From the NCBI GenBank assembly GCA_905215015.1, contig CAJMOS010000023.1, positions 1 to 29,142 of the forward strand: DNA of 29,142 nucleotides, given 5' to 3'. Positions 1 to 7,770 of this stretch are shown piece by piece (the first letter of the stretch is position 1; the number at the start of each line of letters is the position of its first letter). The notes beneath the pieces are model-generated. The model was not told the DNA's origin and ran no database searches. It saw nothing but the letters and a program-made list of their open reading frames with translations. A program made the translations under genes and the position numbers. The DNA comes from an uncultured bacterium (GTDB lineage: Bacteria > Spirochaetota > Spirochaetia > Sphaerochaetales > Sphaerochaetaceae).

Positions 1-1
1 G

Positions 2-874
2 GTCCTCTGGAGCGAGACCGCCTTCGTGCCCAGCGTCAGCTGGCACCTTGCCCATCCGACCGACTGGCGGACCCGCGCCTTGGTCGACGACTTCGTCAAC
101 TTCGGCAAGACCCTTGGCGTCCCCCTGATCACCGGCAATCCGGAGGGGTTGGTCAAGGATGAGACGCTGCCTGCGGTTCTCCGCGACGGAACCTGGAACT
201 GGAAGACCTACAACACCGTCATCCTCTTCGGCCAAGGACGGATTCTCGGCACGTACCGCAAGCAGCACCTGGTGCCTTTCACCGAGTACTTCCCCTACGA
301 GAAGCAGTTCCCCCGGCTCTACAACCTGCTATTGGCCAACGACTACAAATGGTGGGAGCCAGGAACCGAGGCGACAGTCTTCCAGTATGACGGAATCGAC
401 TTTTCCACCCCGATTTGCTTCGAGGACATCTTCGGCTACTTGTCAGCCGGCTTCGTGCAAAACGGAGCCGACATGCTGGTCAACCTGACCAACGACAGCT
501 GGTCGGGAAGCGTGTGCGCCGAGATGCAGCATATGAGCCAGTCCGTCTTCCGGGCCATCGAGAACCGGCGCCCTCTGATCCGCGGCACCAACAGTGGCAT
601 GACCACGATGGTGGACGTGACCGGCAAGCCTCACCAGACCATGGAGCCTTTCACCAAAGGATGGCATCTGTACGAGGTGCCCCTCGGGCAGAAGGAAGGG
701 AAGACCTTCTATACCTTGCTGCCCGATTTCTTCGCCAAGCTTTTTCTTGTCCTCGCTCTCTGCGCCTTGGCCGGCTACGGGCGGTCCTTCTTCCTTGTGT
801 GGAGGGAACGCCGTCGTAGCTGGAAGCGTTGGGGTCACCTGTTCGACAGGATGGACGAGGAGATTTACGGGTAA
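2..874 (+). CDS. lnt: Apolipoprotein N-acyltransferase, C-terminal part (5' end outside window)
   Basis: Transfers the third acyl chain to the N-terminal cysteine of lipoproteins at the outer face of the inner membrane. Only the nitrilase-like domain and the last membrane helix are present; the frame is open from base 2 and the gene continues off the left edge. Visible catalytic landmarks match Lnt: Glu in WSETAF (about codon 5), Lys in YRKQHLVPFTEYFP, and Cys in the PICFED motif. NDSWSG and the RAIENRRPLIRGTNSG stretch are also typical. A hydrophobic segment near the end (FFAKLFLVLALCALAGYG) fits the C-terminal helix that anchors the enzyme. The GTG at base 26 is internal and not a start, because catalytic Glu lies before it. 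The stop overlaps the tail of the convergent nitroreductase by 10 bp. The identification is firm. Confidence 0.93.
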   Translation, partial: VLWSETAFVPSVSWHLAHPTDWRTRALVDDFVNFGKTLGVPLITGNPEGLVKDETLPAVLRDGTWNWKTYNTVILFGQGRILGTYRKQHLVPFTEYFPYEKQFPRLYNLLLANDYKWWEPGTEATVFQYDGIDFSTPICFEDIFGYLSAGFVQNGADMLVNLTNDSWSGSVCAEMQHMSQSVFRAIENRRPLIRGTNSGMTTMVDVTGKPHQTMEPFTKGWHLYEVPLGQKEGKTFYTLLPDFFAKLFLVLALCALAGYGRSFFLVWRERRRSWKRWGHLFDRMDEEIYG

Positions 875-1359
875 AGGTGGATGCGCCCCGCGTCGAAGCG
901 GTCTTGGGGAAGCCGGCTTTCGGCGGGATAGCCAATGGCAAGCAGGGCAAAGGGCTTGAGTTCTTTCAACCCAAGTACCTGCCTGACCTTGTCGATTCTT
1001 TCCTGGATCGGGGCGATGCCCAGCCAGACGGCTCCGAGCCCGAGCCGGTCCGCTTCGAGCAGGATGTGTTCGCTGGCGATGGCGAGGTCGATGTCGGTGT
1101 ATTCGGGGAAGCGGGTTTCCCCGGCCTTCCCGCAGGGGACGATCACCAGCGGGGCCTTGGCGGCCGGTCCGGCGTAGGGCGAGCAATGGGAGAGCTGTTC
1201 GTTCAGTCTCGTGTCGGTGACGACGCAGAACTCCCAAGGTTGCTGGTTGCCTGCCGACGGGGCGGCCATGGCGGCCCTGAGCAACTTGGTGACGAGGGCC
1301 TTGCCGACCGGTTCGGTCTTGAATTTCCGGACGCTGGTGCGATGATAGATGGGATTCAT
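865..1359 (-). CDS. Nitroreductase family FMN-dependent oxidoreductase
   Basis: A 164-residue protein of the nitroreductase fold, which binds FMN as a dimer and uses NAD(P)H to reduce nitro, quinone or flavin substrates in the cytoplasm; the true substrate cannot be read from sequence. Support comes from the N-terminal FMN-contact motif HRTSVRKF, PSAGNQQPWEF around residues 34-44, the GLGAVWLGIAP segment, and the C-terminal LLAIGYPAESR. Length is at the short end of the family but complete. The ATG at 1359 has no clear Shine-Dalgarno; instead a TATACT hexamer lies exactly six bases upstream, which would suit a leaderless transcript. The gene converges on lnt and diverges from the HD-domain gene. 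Confidence 0.88.
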   Translation of the reverse strand: MNPIYHRTSVRKFKTEPVGKALVTKLLRAAMAAPSAGNQQPWEFCVVTDTRLNEQLSHCSPYAGPAAKAPLVIVPCGKAGETRFPEYTDIDLAIASEHILLEADRLGLGAVWLGIAPIQERIDKVRQVLGLKELKPFALLAIGYPAESRLPQDRFDAGRIHLYP

Positions 1360-1438
1360 GGTTCCAGTATACCTGTTTCTTCAAAAAAAGCATGAAGCTC
1401 ACTCGAGGAAACCAGGCGGATTGTGGTACAACCGAGCC
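1360..1438. promoter_or_regulatory. Divergent promoter region between nitroreductase and HD-hydrolase genes
   Basis: This 79-bp spacer must hold both promoters. On the minus strand a TATACT hexamer (1366-1371) is six bases from the nitroreductase ATG. On the plus strand an extended -10-like TGGTACAAC (hexamer 1427-1432) is also six bases from the HD-gene ATG. Neither start has a convincing ribosome binding site and neither has a good -35. The symmetry suggests leaderless mRNAs, but hexamer matches alone are weak evidence. Confidence 0.35.
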
Positions 1439-2002
1439 ATGGATATTCGTTTGGCGAGACTGATGGAAGCGATGGTCGTCTATGACAAGGGCGACGCGCG
1501 CAGGATCGAGCATTTCGTGAAAGTGCACGGCTTCGCTGCGACAATCGGAACCCTCGAGGGGCTTTCCGCCCATGACCTGGCTGTCCTTGAGGAGGCGGCG
1601 ATCCTCCACGATGTCGGCATCCATGTCAGCGAGCGCGAGCATGGCGGCAACAACGGGAAGAACCAGGAACTGTATGGCCCCGACGAGGCCGAGAAGGTGA
1701 TGCGGTCGGTGGGTTGCTTCAGCCAGGAAGAGATCGAACAGGTCCGCTTCCTGATCGCCCACCACCATACCTACGCCCATATCTCCACCCTTTCTTGGCA
1801 AATCCTTGTCGAGGCTGACTTCCTGGTCAACCTGTTCGAGGACGGCGCCCCGGAGGAGGAGATCCGTGCGGTGCGCCAGAAGATGATCAAGACTCCCACA
1901 GGACAGCGTCTGTTCGACGCGATCTTCCAGGATAGCCGGACACAGAAGCTCAAAGGACTGCAATTCTCGTCCCAGGACGGTTGGATCAAGCGTCTGCAGT
2001 AG
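1439..2002 (+). CDS. HD-domain metal-dependent phosphohydrolase
   Basis: A 187-residue cytoplasmic HD-superfamily protein. The metal-binding pattern is visible in order: His25 (RRIEHFVKVH), His57-Asp58 (ILHDVGIH), a His cluster at 108-110 (LIAHHHTY), and Asp127 (EADFLVN). Such small HD proteins hydrolyse phosphate esters, often nucleotides or nucleotide second messengers; the substrate here is unknown. The start was placed at ATG 1439 because the frame upstream (from 1349) reads through the spacer and across the start of the divergent nitroreductase, and the residues before 1439 look non-coding. No clear Shine-Dalgarno precedes it. The stop overlaps the end of the convergent GH43 gene by 17 bp. 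Confidence 0.82.
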   Translation: MDIRLARLMEAMVVYDKGDARRIEHFVKVHGFAATIGTLEGLSAHDLAVLEEAAILHDVGIHVSEREHGGNNGKNQELYGPDEAEKVMRSVGCFSQEEIEQVRFLIAHHHTYAHISTLSWQILVEADFLVNLFEDGAPEEEIRAVRQKMIKTPTGQRLFDAIFQDSRTQKLKGLQFSSQDGWIKRLQ

Positions 2003-3749
2003 GCGTGTAGGACCAAGAGCGGAATCGGACGGCAAGCGAACCGTGCACATACAAGCCAAGCATTGCCCCGGTAAACCTCTTTCCCCACGACAATCCCTCA
2101 CTTGCAAGGTATTGAGTGTCTTGAAGCACAAGAGGCTCAATTCCAGAACAGGAAAAGGTTCGTTTCAGGCCATCAATCTCCATGGTAAGGGAGAATTCGT
2201 TTTTTTCGGAGACTGGCAGGAACCGCTCGCTACGGATGCTGTCTCCCACATACTCGGCAAGGAGCATCCCGTAGATTCCACCCCGCATGGCAAGCCCAAA
2301 TTTCAAATAACTGTGCTCATCATAATACGCGGTGATTCCCGCATCGCTTCCCTCTTGCAGGTCCGGTTTCTCGAAGGAAAGTTTTGCAGCCCCTTTGAGC
2401 TCTCTCTGCCGTTCAAGAAGCATTGTCGCGTCCTTTTTCATGAGGTCTGAAGGGGAGCCAAGCATCAAAAGGGACCCATCTGCTTCCTGCTGGAAGCATC
2501 CGGGGTCCACAGGCCGGCACGTCAACCATTCTCTGCCTTCCCATGCAGGATAAGGAGAACGGGGCGGAGAAAAAGTGACAGGAAGGGACTTTGGAATCCG
2601 AATCAATGCTTGTGGCCTGTCTACGACCGGCCATCCGTCATGATTCCAATGCATGGGGGCAAGACAGGTCTCCCGTCCAAGGAACGAGAGGGAGGTACCG
2701 TCGTTCCGGGTCCCAAGGAAAAGGAAATACCAGGATCCGTCAGGTCCTTCGACCGGCTCTCCGTGTCCGCAACAGGAAAGATATCCATCCTCGTCCTGTT
2801 GCCTTAGGATCGGATTGTGGGGACAAGGTGTATAGGGCCCTTCCAGCGTGCGCGAGCGTGCACAGCTTTCCTGGTGGCCGCGGCCTGTGCCACCCTCGGC
2901 AAGGAAGATGTAGTACCAGCCATCGTGTTCCATCAGGTGCGGGCCTTCCGGGGTGCGTGTACCACTGCCGTACCAAAGGAGGGTTGGCTGGCCGACAATC
3001 TTGGTGCAGTTGTCGTTCAGCTGGACGATTCTGCACCCTCGGTTGAGTACCATATAGTGGTGGTCTTTGGTATGGAACAAGGCCGGATCAATTCCGTCAA
3101 GCGCAAACCATGCAGGGGCTTCATAGGGCCCTTCTGGTCTGCGGGAACGGACAACCATCTGCATCCTCGGTTCTGCGGAACCGTCGTTGTCCCGAAGCGT
3201 CGCTGTCACAAAGAAGAATGCGCCATCATAGGAGATGTCGGCAGCCCAATAGCCGCGACCACCTGCCTTGCCAGCGAGGCGGGACCATTCGGCGTTGGTG
3301 AGTGCATAGCCGATGGTGTGCCAATGGACCAGGTCTCGGGAATGCGAGATGGGGATGGCCGGAAAGAAGGCAAAGGAGGAATTGGCGAGGTAGTAGTCGT
3401 CTCCTACCTTGACTACCGATGGATCGGGATGAAAACCACGGAGCACCGGATTCCTGGCATATTCCTCGGGATGGAACTTATACGCGTCGCGTATCCCGCT
3501 AGATGCCTGGTCGAACGGAGTACGTCCTTGGTGGTTTCCCTCGAAGGGATTCTGGCTGCAGCGCTCGATGAGGAAACGGGCCAAGCTCATGTTTCCTCCC
3601 CTGCATGCGGCGGCAAGCAACGTGTCGCCGTTCTGGTCCCTGTCGGCAAGGTTGATGGAACCCTTCTGGCAGATGGCGTCAATCACTGTTTTGGTCTGAG
3701 ACGGATCTTCTGCCAGATGGAAAAGGAGATGTTCTTCTGTATTCAGCAT
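1986..3749 (-). CDS. Ankyrin-repeat / glycoside hydrolase family 43 fusion (beta-xylosidase or arabinofuranosidase type)
   Basis: A 587-residue protein without a signal peptide, so probably cytoplasmic. Residues about 35-85 look like two ankyrin repeats (NGDTLLAAACRGGNMSLARFLIE, then HQGRTPFDQA). Residues about 103-400 form a GH43 five-bladed propeller: Asp109 in GFHPDPSV is the likely general base, Asp221 in GIDPALF the pKa modulator, and Glu268 in PEGPHL the general acid; AEGGT and GHGEPV are further family landmarks. The spacing of Asp109 to Asp221 and Glu268 fits GH43 beta-xylosidases. Residues about 400-587 resemble the C-terminal beta-sandwich of these enzymes. ATG 3749 has AAAGGAA seven bases upstream. 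It is the last gene of the sugar operon, three bases after the permease, so it likely hydrolyses the imported oligosaccharide. The exact sugar is not determined. Confidence 0.88.
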   Translation of the reverse strand: MLNTEEHLLFHLAEDPSQTKTVIDAICQKGSINLADRDQNGDTLLAAACRGGNMSLARFLIERCSQNPFEGNHQGRTPFDQASSGIRDAYKFHPEEYARNPVLRGFHPDPSVVKVGDDYYLANSSFAFFPAIPISHSRDLVHWHTIGYALTNAEWSRLAGKAGGRGYWAADISYDGAFFFVTATLRDNDGSAEPRMQMVVRSRRPEGPYEAPAWFALDGIDPALFHTKDHHYMVLNRGCRIVQLNDNCTKIVGQPTLLWYGSGTRTPEGPHLMEHDGWYYIFLAEGGTGRGHQESCARSRTLEGPYTPCPHNPILRQQDEDGYLSCCGHGEPVEGPDGSWYFLFLGTRNDGTSLSFLGRETCLAPMHWNHDGWPVVDRPQALIRIPKSLPVTFSPPRSPYPAWEGREWLTCRPVDPGCFQQEADGSLLMLGSPSDLMKKDATMLLERQRELKGAAKLSFEKPDLQEGSDAGITAYYDEHSYLKFGLAMRGGIYGMLLAEYVGDSIRSERFLPVSEKNEFSLTMEIDGLKRTFSCSGIEPLVLQDTQYLASEGLSWGKRFTGAMLGLYVHGSLAVRFRSWSYTPTADA

Positions 3750-3752
3750 GGC

Positions 3753-4646
3753 TTATTCCTTTACCGCTCCAATCATGACACCTTTGACGAAATATTTCTG
3801 GATGAAAGGGTACAGACAAAGCACAGGAGCGGTGGCGGCGACAATGGTGGCGAATTGAATGGTCTCGCTGATCAGGTATTCGTCACCCTCCATGCTTGCG
3901 GTCATGTCTGTGGTGTCGTTCTGGATCAGGATTTCCCGGAGAATCAGTTGCAGTGGGTATTGGTTGCGGTCTCTGATGAAAAGCATCGCGTTGAACCATG
4001 CGTTCCAATTGGAGACCACGTAGTAGAGCAGGATGACGGCGATGGTGGGCTTGACCAGATGCACCATGATTTTCCAGAGAATCTGCCAGTGGTTTGCCCC
4101 GTCCAGCTTTGCGGACTCTTCCAGACTTTCCGGGACGGAGGCCATGGCAGTACGCATGATGATCAGGTTGTAGGTGCTCATGGCGCTGGGGATGATCAGC
4201 GACCAGCGGGTACGGGTGAGCCCGACGCTCTTTACAACCAGATAGAAGGGAATCATGCCTCCGGAGAAATACATGGTGAAGACGATGGCGAGCATAATGA
4301 GATTACGAAGCATCACATTCTTGCGGGAAAGGCAATAGGCAGCGACGATGGTCATGATCATGTTGATTGCCGTTCCGAAGATGACGACGAAAAGCGTATT
4401 TCCGTAGCCAATCAGGATGTTCTTGTTGCGGGTAACGGCCTGATAGGCGGCAAGGGTCGGGTGGAGAGGCCAGAGTAGCAGGCCTTCATGGCTTGCGTAA
4501 TACACCGGGCTTGAGAACGATGCCATGACTACATGAATCAACGGCAGAAGGACGATGCAGAGAAATGCGAGGATGATCAGCACGTCCACTACATCAAAGA
4601 TTCTGCTGCCTAGGCTCTCGTGCAGGTATTTCTTGGTTGTTGCCAT
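3753..4646 (-). CDS. Carbohydrate ABC transporter permease, LplC/YtcP type
   Basis: A 297-residue inner-membrane permease of the CUT1 family, one half of the translocation channel for an oligosaccharide. About six hydrophobic segments are visible, with the ATPase-docking EAA loop at EESAKLDGANHWQILWKIMVHLVKP. The ending WFNAMLFIRDRNQYPLQLILREILI and VKGVMIGAVKE are typical of LplC-like proteins. I chose ATG 4646, eight bases after a GAGG on the minus strand; a GTG nine bases further upstream (4655), one base after the preceding gene, is a possible alternative. It follows the LplB-type permease directly and precedes the GH43 gene by three bases. Confidence 0.92.
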   Translation of the reverse strand: MATTKKYLHESLGSRIFDVVDVLIILAFLCIVLLPLIHVVMASFSSPVYYASHEGLLLWPLHPTLAAYQAVTRNKNILIGYGNTLFVVIFGTAINMIMTIVAAYCLSRKNVMLRNLIMLAIVFTMYFSGGMIPFYLVVKSVGLTRTRWSLIIPSAMSTYNLIIMRTAMASVPESLEESAKLDGANHWQILWKIMVHLVKPTIAVILLYYVVSNWNAWFNAMLFIRDRNQYPLQLILREILIQNDTTDMTASMEGDEYLISETIQFATIVAATAPVLCLYPFIQKYFVKGVMIGAVKE

Positions 4647-4656
4647 AGCTATCACC

Positions 4657-5589
4657 TCACCATAGTCCTGTACCGCTTGCTTTCTTGCTGATACGGTTGG
4701 TGATGGTCACCAGTAGGAAGCTGACGATGTTGTTGAACATGCCTACCGCCGCGCTGTAACTGTACTGGGCGTCAATCATACCTTTACGGTAGACATATGT
4801 GTTGATCACGTCGGCGGTGTCGTAGATGGCAGGGTTGTAGAGAAGGATGATTTTCTCATAGCCGACATTGAAGATTTTGCCCACTTTGAGAATCAGCATG
4901 ATGATGATGGTCGAGGCGAGACCGGGAAGGGTGACGTGCAACATCTGTTGCCATCGCCCCGCCCCGTCGATTTCCGCCGCATCGTACAATTCGGGGCTAA
5001 TGCCGGTAAGGGCGGAGATGTAGATGATTGCATCCCAGCCCAATGACTGCCATATGCCGCTGAGCACATAAATGGGGATGAAGTTCTCCTTCTTGGTCAG
5101 GAGCGAAACTTGCTCGACACCGAAGAGCCTGTGGAGGATCGAGGTGACAGCCCCGCCACTGCTGGTCAGCTCGACAATCATGCCGCAGATGACAACGGTG
5201 GAGATGAAATGGGGAATATAGGCGATGGTCTGGGCAGTTTTAGAGAATTTGGGTGCCTTCAGCTCGTTGATCAGGAGTGCGAAGATGATTGGCAAGGGGA
5301 AGGCCGCCAACGACCAAAGACTGATCCGGACTGTGTTGCGCAACAAGCGCCAGAAGTAGTAGTTGGTGAAGAAGTTGTAAAAATGCTTGAAGCCTACGAA
5401 ACGGCTGCCAAAGATGCCTTTGGCTGGCCGGTAGTCCAAGAATGCGATAGAAAGGCCGAACATCGGTCCATAGTGGAAGATCAGGTAGAAAAGGATGATT
5501 GGCGCCAACATCAGATATAGCAGCCAGTTTTCTTTGAAATCATTGCGAAGCCGGATCTTTAATGGTCTGGCATGATTAGTTTTTCTCAC
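4657..5589 (-). CDS. Carbohydrate ABC transporter permease, LplB type
   Basis: The partner permease of the preceding LplC-type protein, 310 residues with about six membrane segments and an EAA loop at DAAEIDGAGRWQQMLHVTLPG. The N-terminal NWLLYLMLAPIILFYLIFHYGPMFGLSIAFLDY is characteristic of LplB proteins. Start chosen as GTG 5589 because a perfect AGGAGG (5598-5603) lies eight bases upstream; an in-frame TTG 24 bases earlier has no such site. With this start the gene overlaps the end of the AraC-type regulator by 14 bp, so translation is probably coupled. No ATPase gene accompanies these permeases, as is common where one MsmX-like ATPase serves many CUT1 importers. Confidence 0.92.
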   Translation of the reverse strand: MRKTNHARPLKIRLRNDFKENWLLYLMLAPIILFYLIFHYGPMFGLSIAFLDYRPAKGIFGSRFVGFKHFYNFFTNYYFWRLLRNTVRISLWSLAAFPLPIIFALLINELKAPKFSKTAQTIAYIPHFISTVVICGMIVELTSSGGAVTSILHRLFGVEQVSLLTKKENFIPIYVLSGIWQSLGWDAIIYISALTGISPELYDAAEIDGAGRWQQMLHVTLPGLASTIIIMLILKVGKIFNVGYEKIILLYNPAIYDTADVINTYVYRKGMIDAQYSYSAAVGMFNNIVSFLLVTITNRISKKASGTGLW

Positions 5590-7711
5590 TCTGGAAGCCT
5601 CCTGTTCCTGCAAGTTCCCGATAGGTTGTCGGGGTCACTCCTTCATATTGTTTGAAAATTCTGAGAAAGGTCCGATTGCTGCCGAACCCGCATTCCCGTG
5701 CGACCACTTCCAGTTTGTCTCCCTGTCTGAGCATATCCTTGCTGTGGGCGATGCGGACCTGCTGAATGTACTGGTAGAGCTTCACAGGATGCCTTTCGTT
5801 GAACAGCCTGGAGACTTCTGAAGGCCGGATTCCCATCCGTTCCGCCAAGGAGTTCACGTTCAGCGTGACATCTTGGTAGCCGGTATCCACTAGGTGTTTG
5901 ATGGTACGATACGCCTTTTCCCTTTCATCTTCCGTATCCTTGTCCTGTGCTTGACGCAGATTGTCGCATGCATCCCGGGCAACCTCTTCCAGGGTCTGTA
6001 GCCGGCTTGCCGATTCAAGCCGCCGTTGGTAGGAAAGGGTTGCCTTCTGGGAAAGATGCATATGGTCGATGCCTCGGAAGATTACGCTGGCGATGACGGA
6101 GAAAAGGAAGGTCCTCGACTCGTCCGATAAGGCTTTCTTAGTATTGTCGATGATGACTTCCCTGATTTCGGTGATGGCACCTGCCGCATCCCCGCTTTCC
6201 AGACAGTTGAGGAGCCGTTGCTCCTTGTCGACTGGAAAGGAAAGCCTGGTCTCTTCCGGTAGCAGGTTCATGCTCCGCCAGGCTAGGGGTGCCTCCGTGA
6301 CATGGGGAAGTACGTTCCGTACCTCGCCAAAGGCCGAGGCGATCTGTTCTTTCCCTTGGTGCGGGTTGCTGACCGCCATCAGAAATGAAGGATGTTTTTC
6401 CATGACCTGGGAACCGATGGCAAGCGCTGTGTCCACGAGGTCCCTGTCCTCTGGAAGGGATTCCCAGAGCAGGAAGAGCAGGTACCGCTCTCCTTCCCTG
6501 GTCGAACCGTAGGAGAGCTTCTGGTCCTTTGCAAGTCCAATGATTTCCGTTCGAAGCGCCTCCCAGTCCTTGTTCTGCAGAGGCTGGTGGCTTGTGGCGC
6601 CAATCAACACGAACGTGTTGTGCTCGACATTCAAACCATAATGCTCCAGCGTCGATACGCTGGTGACCGCAGCGAAGTTCTTTTCAGTGAGAAGGCGACG
6701 GAGAATGAATCGTCTGATGGCGGTTTGCTGAGCTTCGATGAGCTTCTTGTCGTCGATGGCCTGGTGAAAGATTTTGGCCTCTTTCAGAAGCGCGCAAATG
6801 ATGATGCAGGCACTTGTGAGGATATAGATGCCCAACATGATGGCAAGCAGCAGATACAGTCGCTGAAGGGGAGACAAATAGGGATTCTTCCTGCTTGCCA
6901 CCACATACGACCAACCGGGAATGAGTGTGGGAATGGGGGTAATCAGGCGCCAGCCGTGTGTGGCAATCGTTTTGTTCTGGAAAGCGGCGGAGAAAAGCAT
7001 GTCGGCATCAAGCTTCTCCGAAGTGTTGCCGATGATGGTTTCCTGTGCAGGGTTGACCAGAAAGACCAGGTCGTAAGGTTTGTCGCCCCGATAGCCCAAG
7101 AGTTCCCGTTCAGGGACCAGGAGCAGGGAGTAGACTGACTCTTTTTCCCGGCCAGGAGTTTGCAGAAGATGCCAGATGACGATTGAGCCACCGGTAAGCG
7201 ATCCAATTCCCTGCCGTGCTTCCAGCATCGGTTGCAATTCCTCCTCCAGTACTTGCTGGTTTACACCCCATCCTTCCAGTTCCATATCATAAAAGGCATT
7301 GCTCCTACCGTAGGTTTGGCCGGAGACAAACAGGTGGCTGCGGGGAAAATAGAGTAGCCTGCGCTCGGTGTTTTGACCGGCAAGGTCTTGAGCCGCGATG
7401 TCCTTGACCAGTTGGTAAAGCTGGTAGCGGGAGAAACTTCCTTCCTCTTTTGCCTTGCGGAGGTCGCTGACGATGGGGTGGAGGTTCATCGTGACGGCGA
7501 ATTTCTGGAGGTCTTCCAGATAGGTGTCGGCTCGGTCCTGGACCGCGGCAAGTTGCAGGTTGTTGGTTTCTTCGACGTTCTGGCGGAGAATCCGTGAGAA
7601 ATGGAACGTGAAGGACATCATCATCAACGTCGCGATGCTGCAGATGGCCAGGTAGGAAAGACTCCACCGCGCCATTTGCCGCATCAAGTTCCGCCTGCTT
7701 GTTCCTGTCAT
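5576..7711 (-). CDS. Membrane-anchored AraC-family transcriptional regulator with extracytoplasmic sensor
   Basis: A 711-residue one-component regulator. A hydrophobic segment at about residues 15-36 (LSYLAICSIATLMMMSF) and a second near 285-310 (LYLLLAIMLGIYILTSACIIICALL) bracket a roughly 250-residue extracytoplasmic region of Cache-like layout. A linker region follows, and the C-terminal hundred residues form the double helix-turn-helix of the AraC family (LNVNSLAERMGIRPSEVSRLFNE; then LEVVARECGFGSNRTFLRIFKQYEGVTPTTYRE). Start at ATG 7711 is supported by GGAGGAG four bases upstream; earlier in-frame codons run into the terminator. Regulators of this architecture commonly sit in sugar-import operons and activate them in response to external sugar; here it lies between the binding-protein and permease genes. 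The ligand is unknown. Confidence 0.9.
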   Translation of the reverse strand: MTGTSRRNLMRQMARWSLSYLAICSIATLMMMSFTFHFSRILRQNVEETNNLQLAAVQDRADTYLEDLQKFAVTMNLHPIVSDLRKAKEEGSFSRYQLYQLVKDIAAQDLAGQNTERRLLYFPRSHLFVSGQTYGRSNAFYDMELEGWGVNQQVLEEELQPMLEARQGIGSLTGGSIVIWHLLQTPGREKESVYSLLLVPERELLGYRGDKPYDLVFLVNPAQETIIGNTSEKLDADMLFSAAFQNKTIATHGWRLITPIPTLIPGWSYVVASRKNPYLSPLQRLYLLLAIMLGIYILTSACIIICALLKEAKIFHQAIDDKKLIEAQQTAIRRFILRRLLTEKNFAAVTSVSTLEHYGLNVEHNTFVLIGATSHQPLQNKDWEALRTEIIGLAKDQKLSYGSTREGERYLLFLLWESLPEDRDLVDTALAIGSQVMEKHPSFLMAVSNPHQGKEQIASAFGEVRNVLPHVTEAPLAWRSMNLLPEETRLSFPVDKEQRLLNCLESGDAAGAITEIREVIIDNTKKALSDESRTFLFSVIASVIFRGIDHMHLSQKATLSYQRRLESASRLQTLEEVARDACDNLRQAQDKDTEDEREKAYRTIKHLVDTGYQDVTLNVNSLAERMGIRPSEVSRLFNERHPVKLYQYIQQVRIAHSKDMLRQGDKLEVVARECGFGSNRTFLRIFKQYEGVTPTTYRELAGTGGFQSEKN

Positions 7712-7728
7712 TCCCGCTCCTCCAGAGG

Positions 7729-7765
7729 AAAAAAAGGCGGACTCGCAGAAAAGGAGTCCGCCTTT
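7729..7765 (-). terminator. Rho-independent terminator/attenuator after the binding-protein gene
   Basis: Perfect 11-bp inverted repeat (AAAGGCGGACT at 7733-7743, AGTCCGCCTTT at 7755-7765) with an 11-base loop. On the minus strand the stem is followed by a run of seven T. It lies six bases beyond the stop of the binding-protein gene and ends 18 bases before the regulator's ATG. It probably lets only part of transcription continue, giving more binding protein than regulator and permeases. Confidence 0.85.
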
Positions 7766-7770
7766 GTAGG

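Noticed and set aside
443..2140. 565-residue open frame on the minus strand across lnt, nitroreductase and HD genes
   Set aside because: It crosses three recognised genes in other frames or strands, has no family features and a low-complexity Arg/His/Pro composition typical of GC-rich shadow frames.
2817..4478. 553-residue open frame on the plus strand opposite GH43 and the LplC-type permease
   Set aside because: The opposite strand encodes two proteins with clear catalytic and membrane motifs; this frame has none and is His/Asp-rich, a mirror of codon bias.
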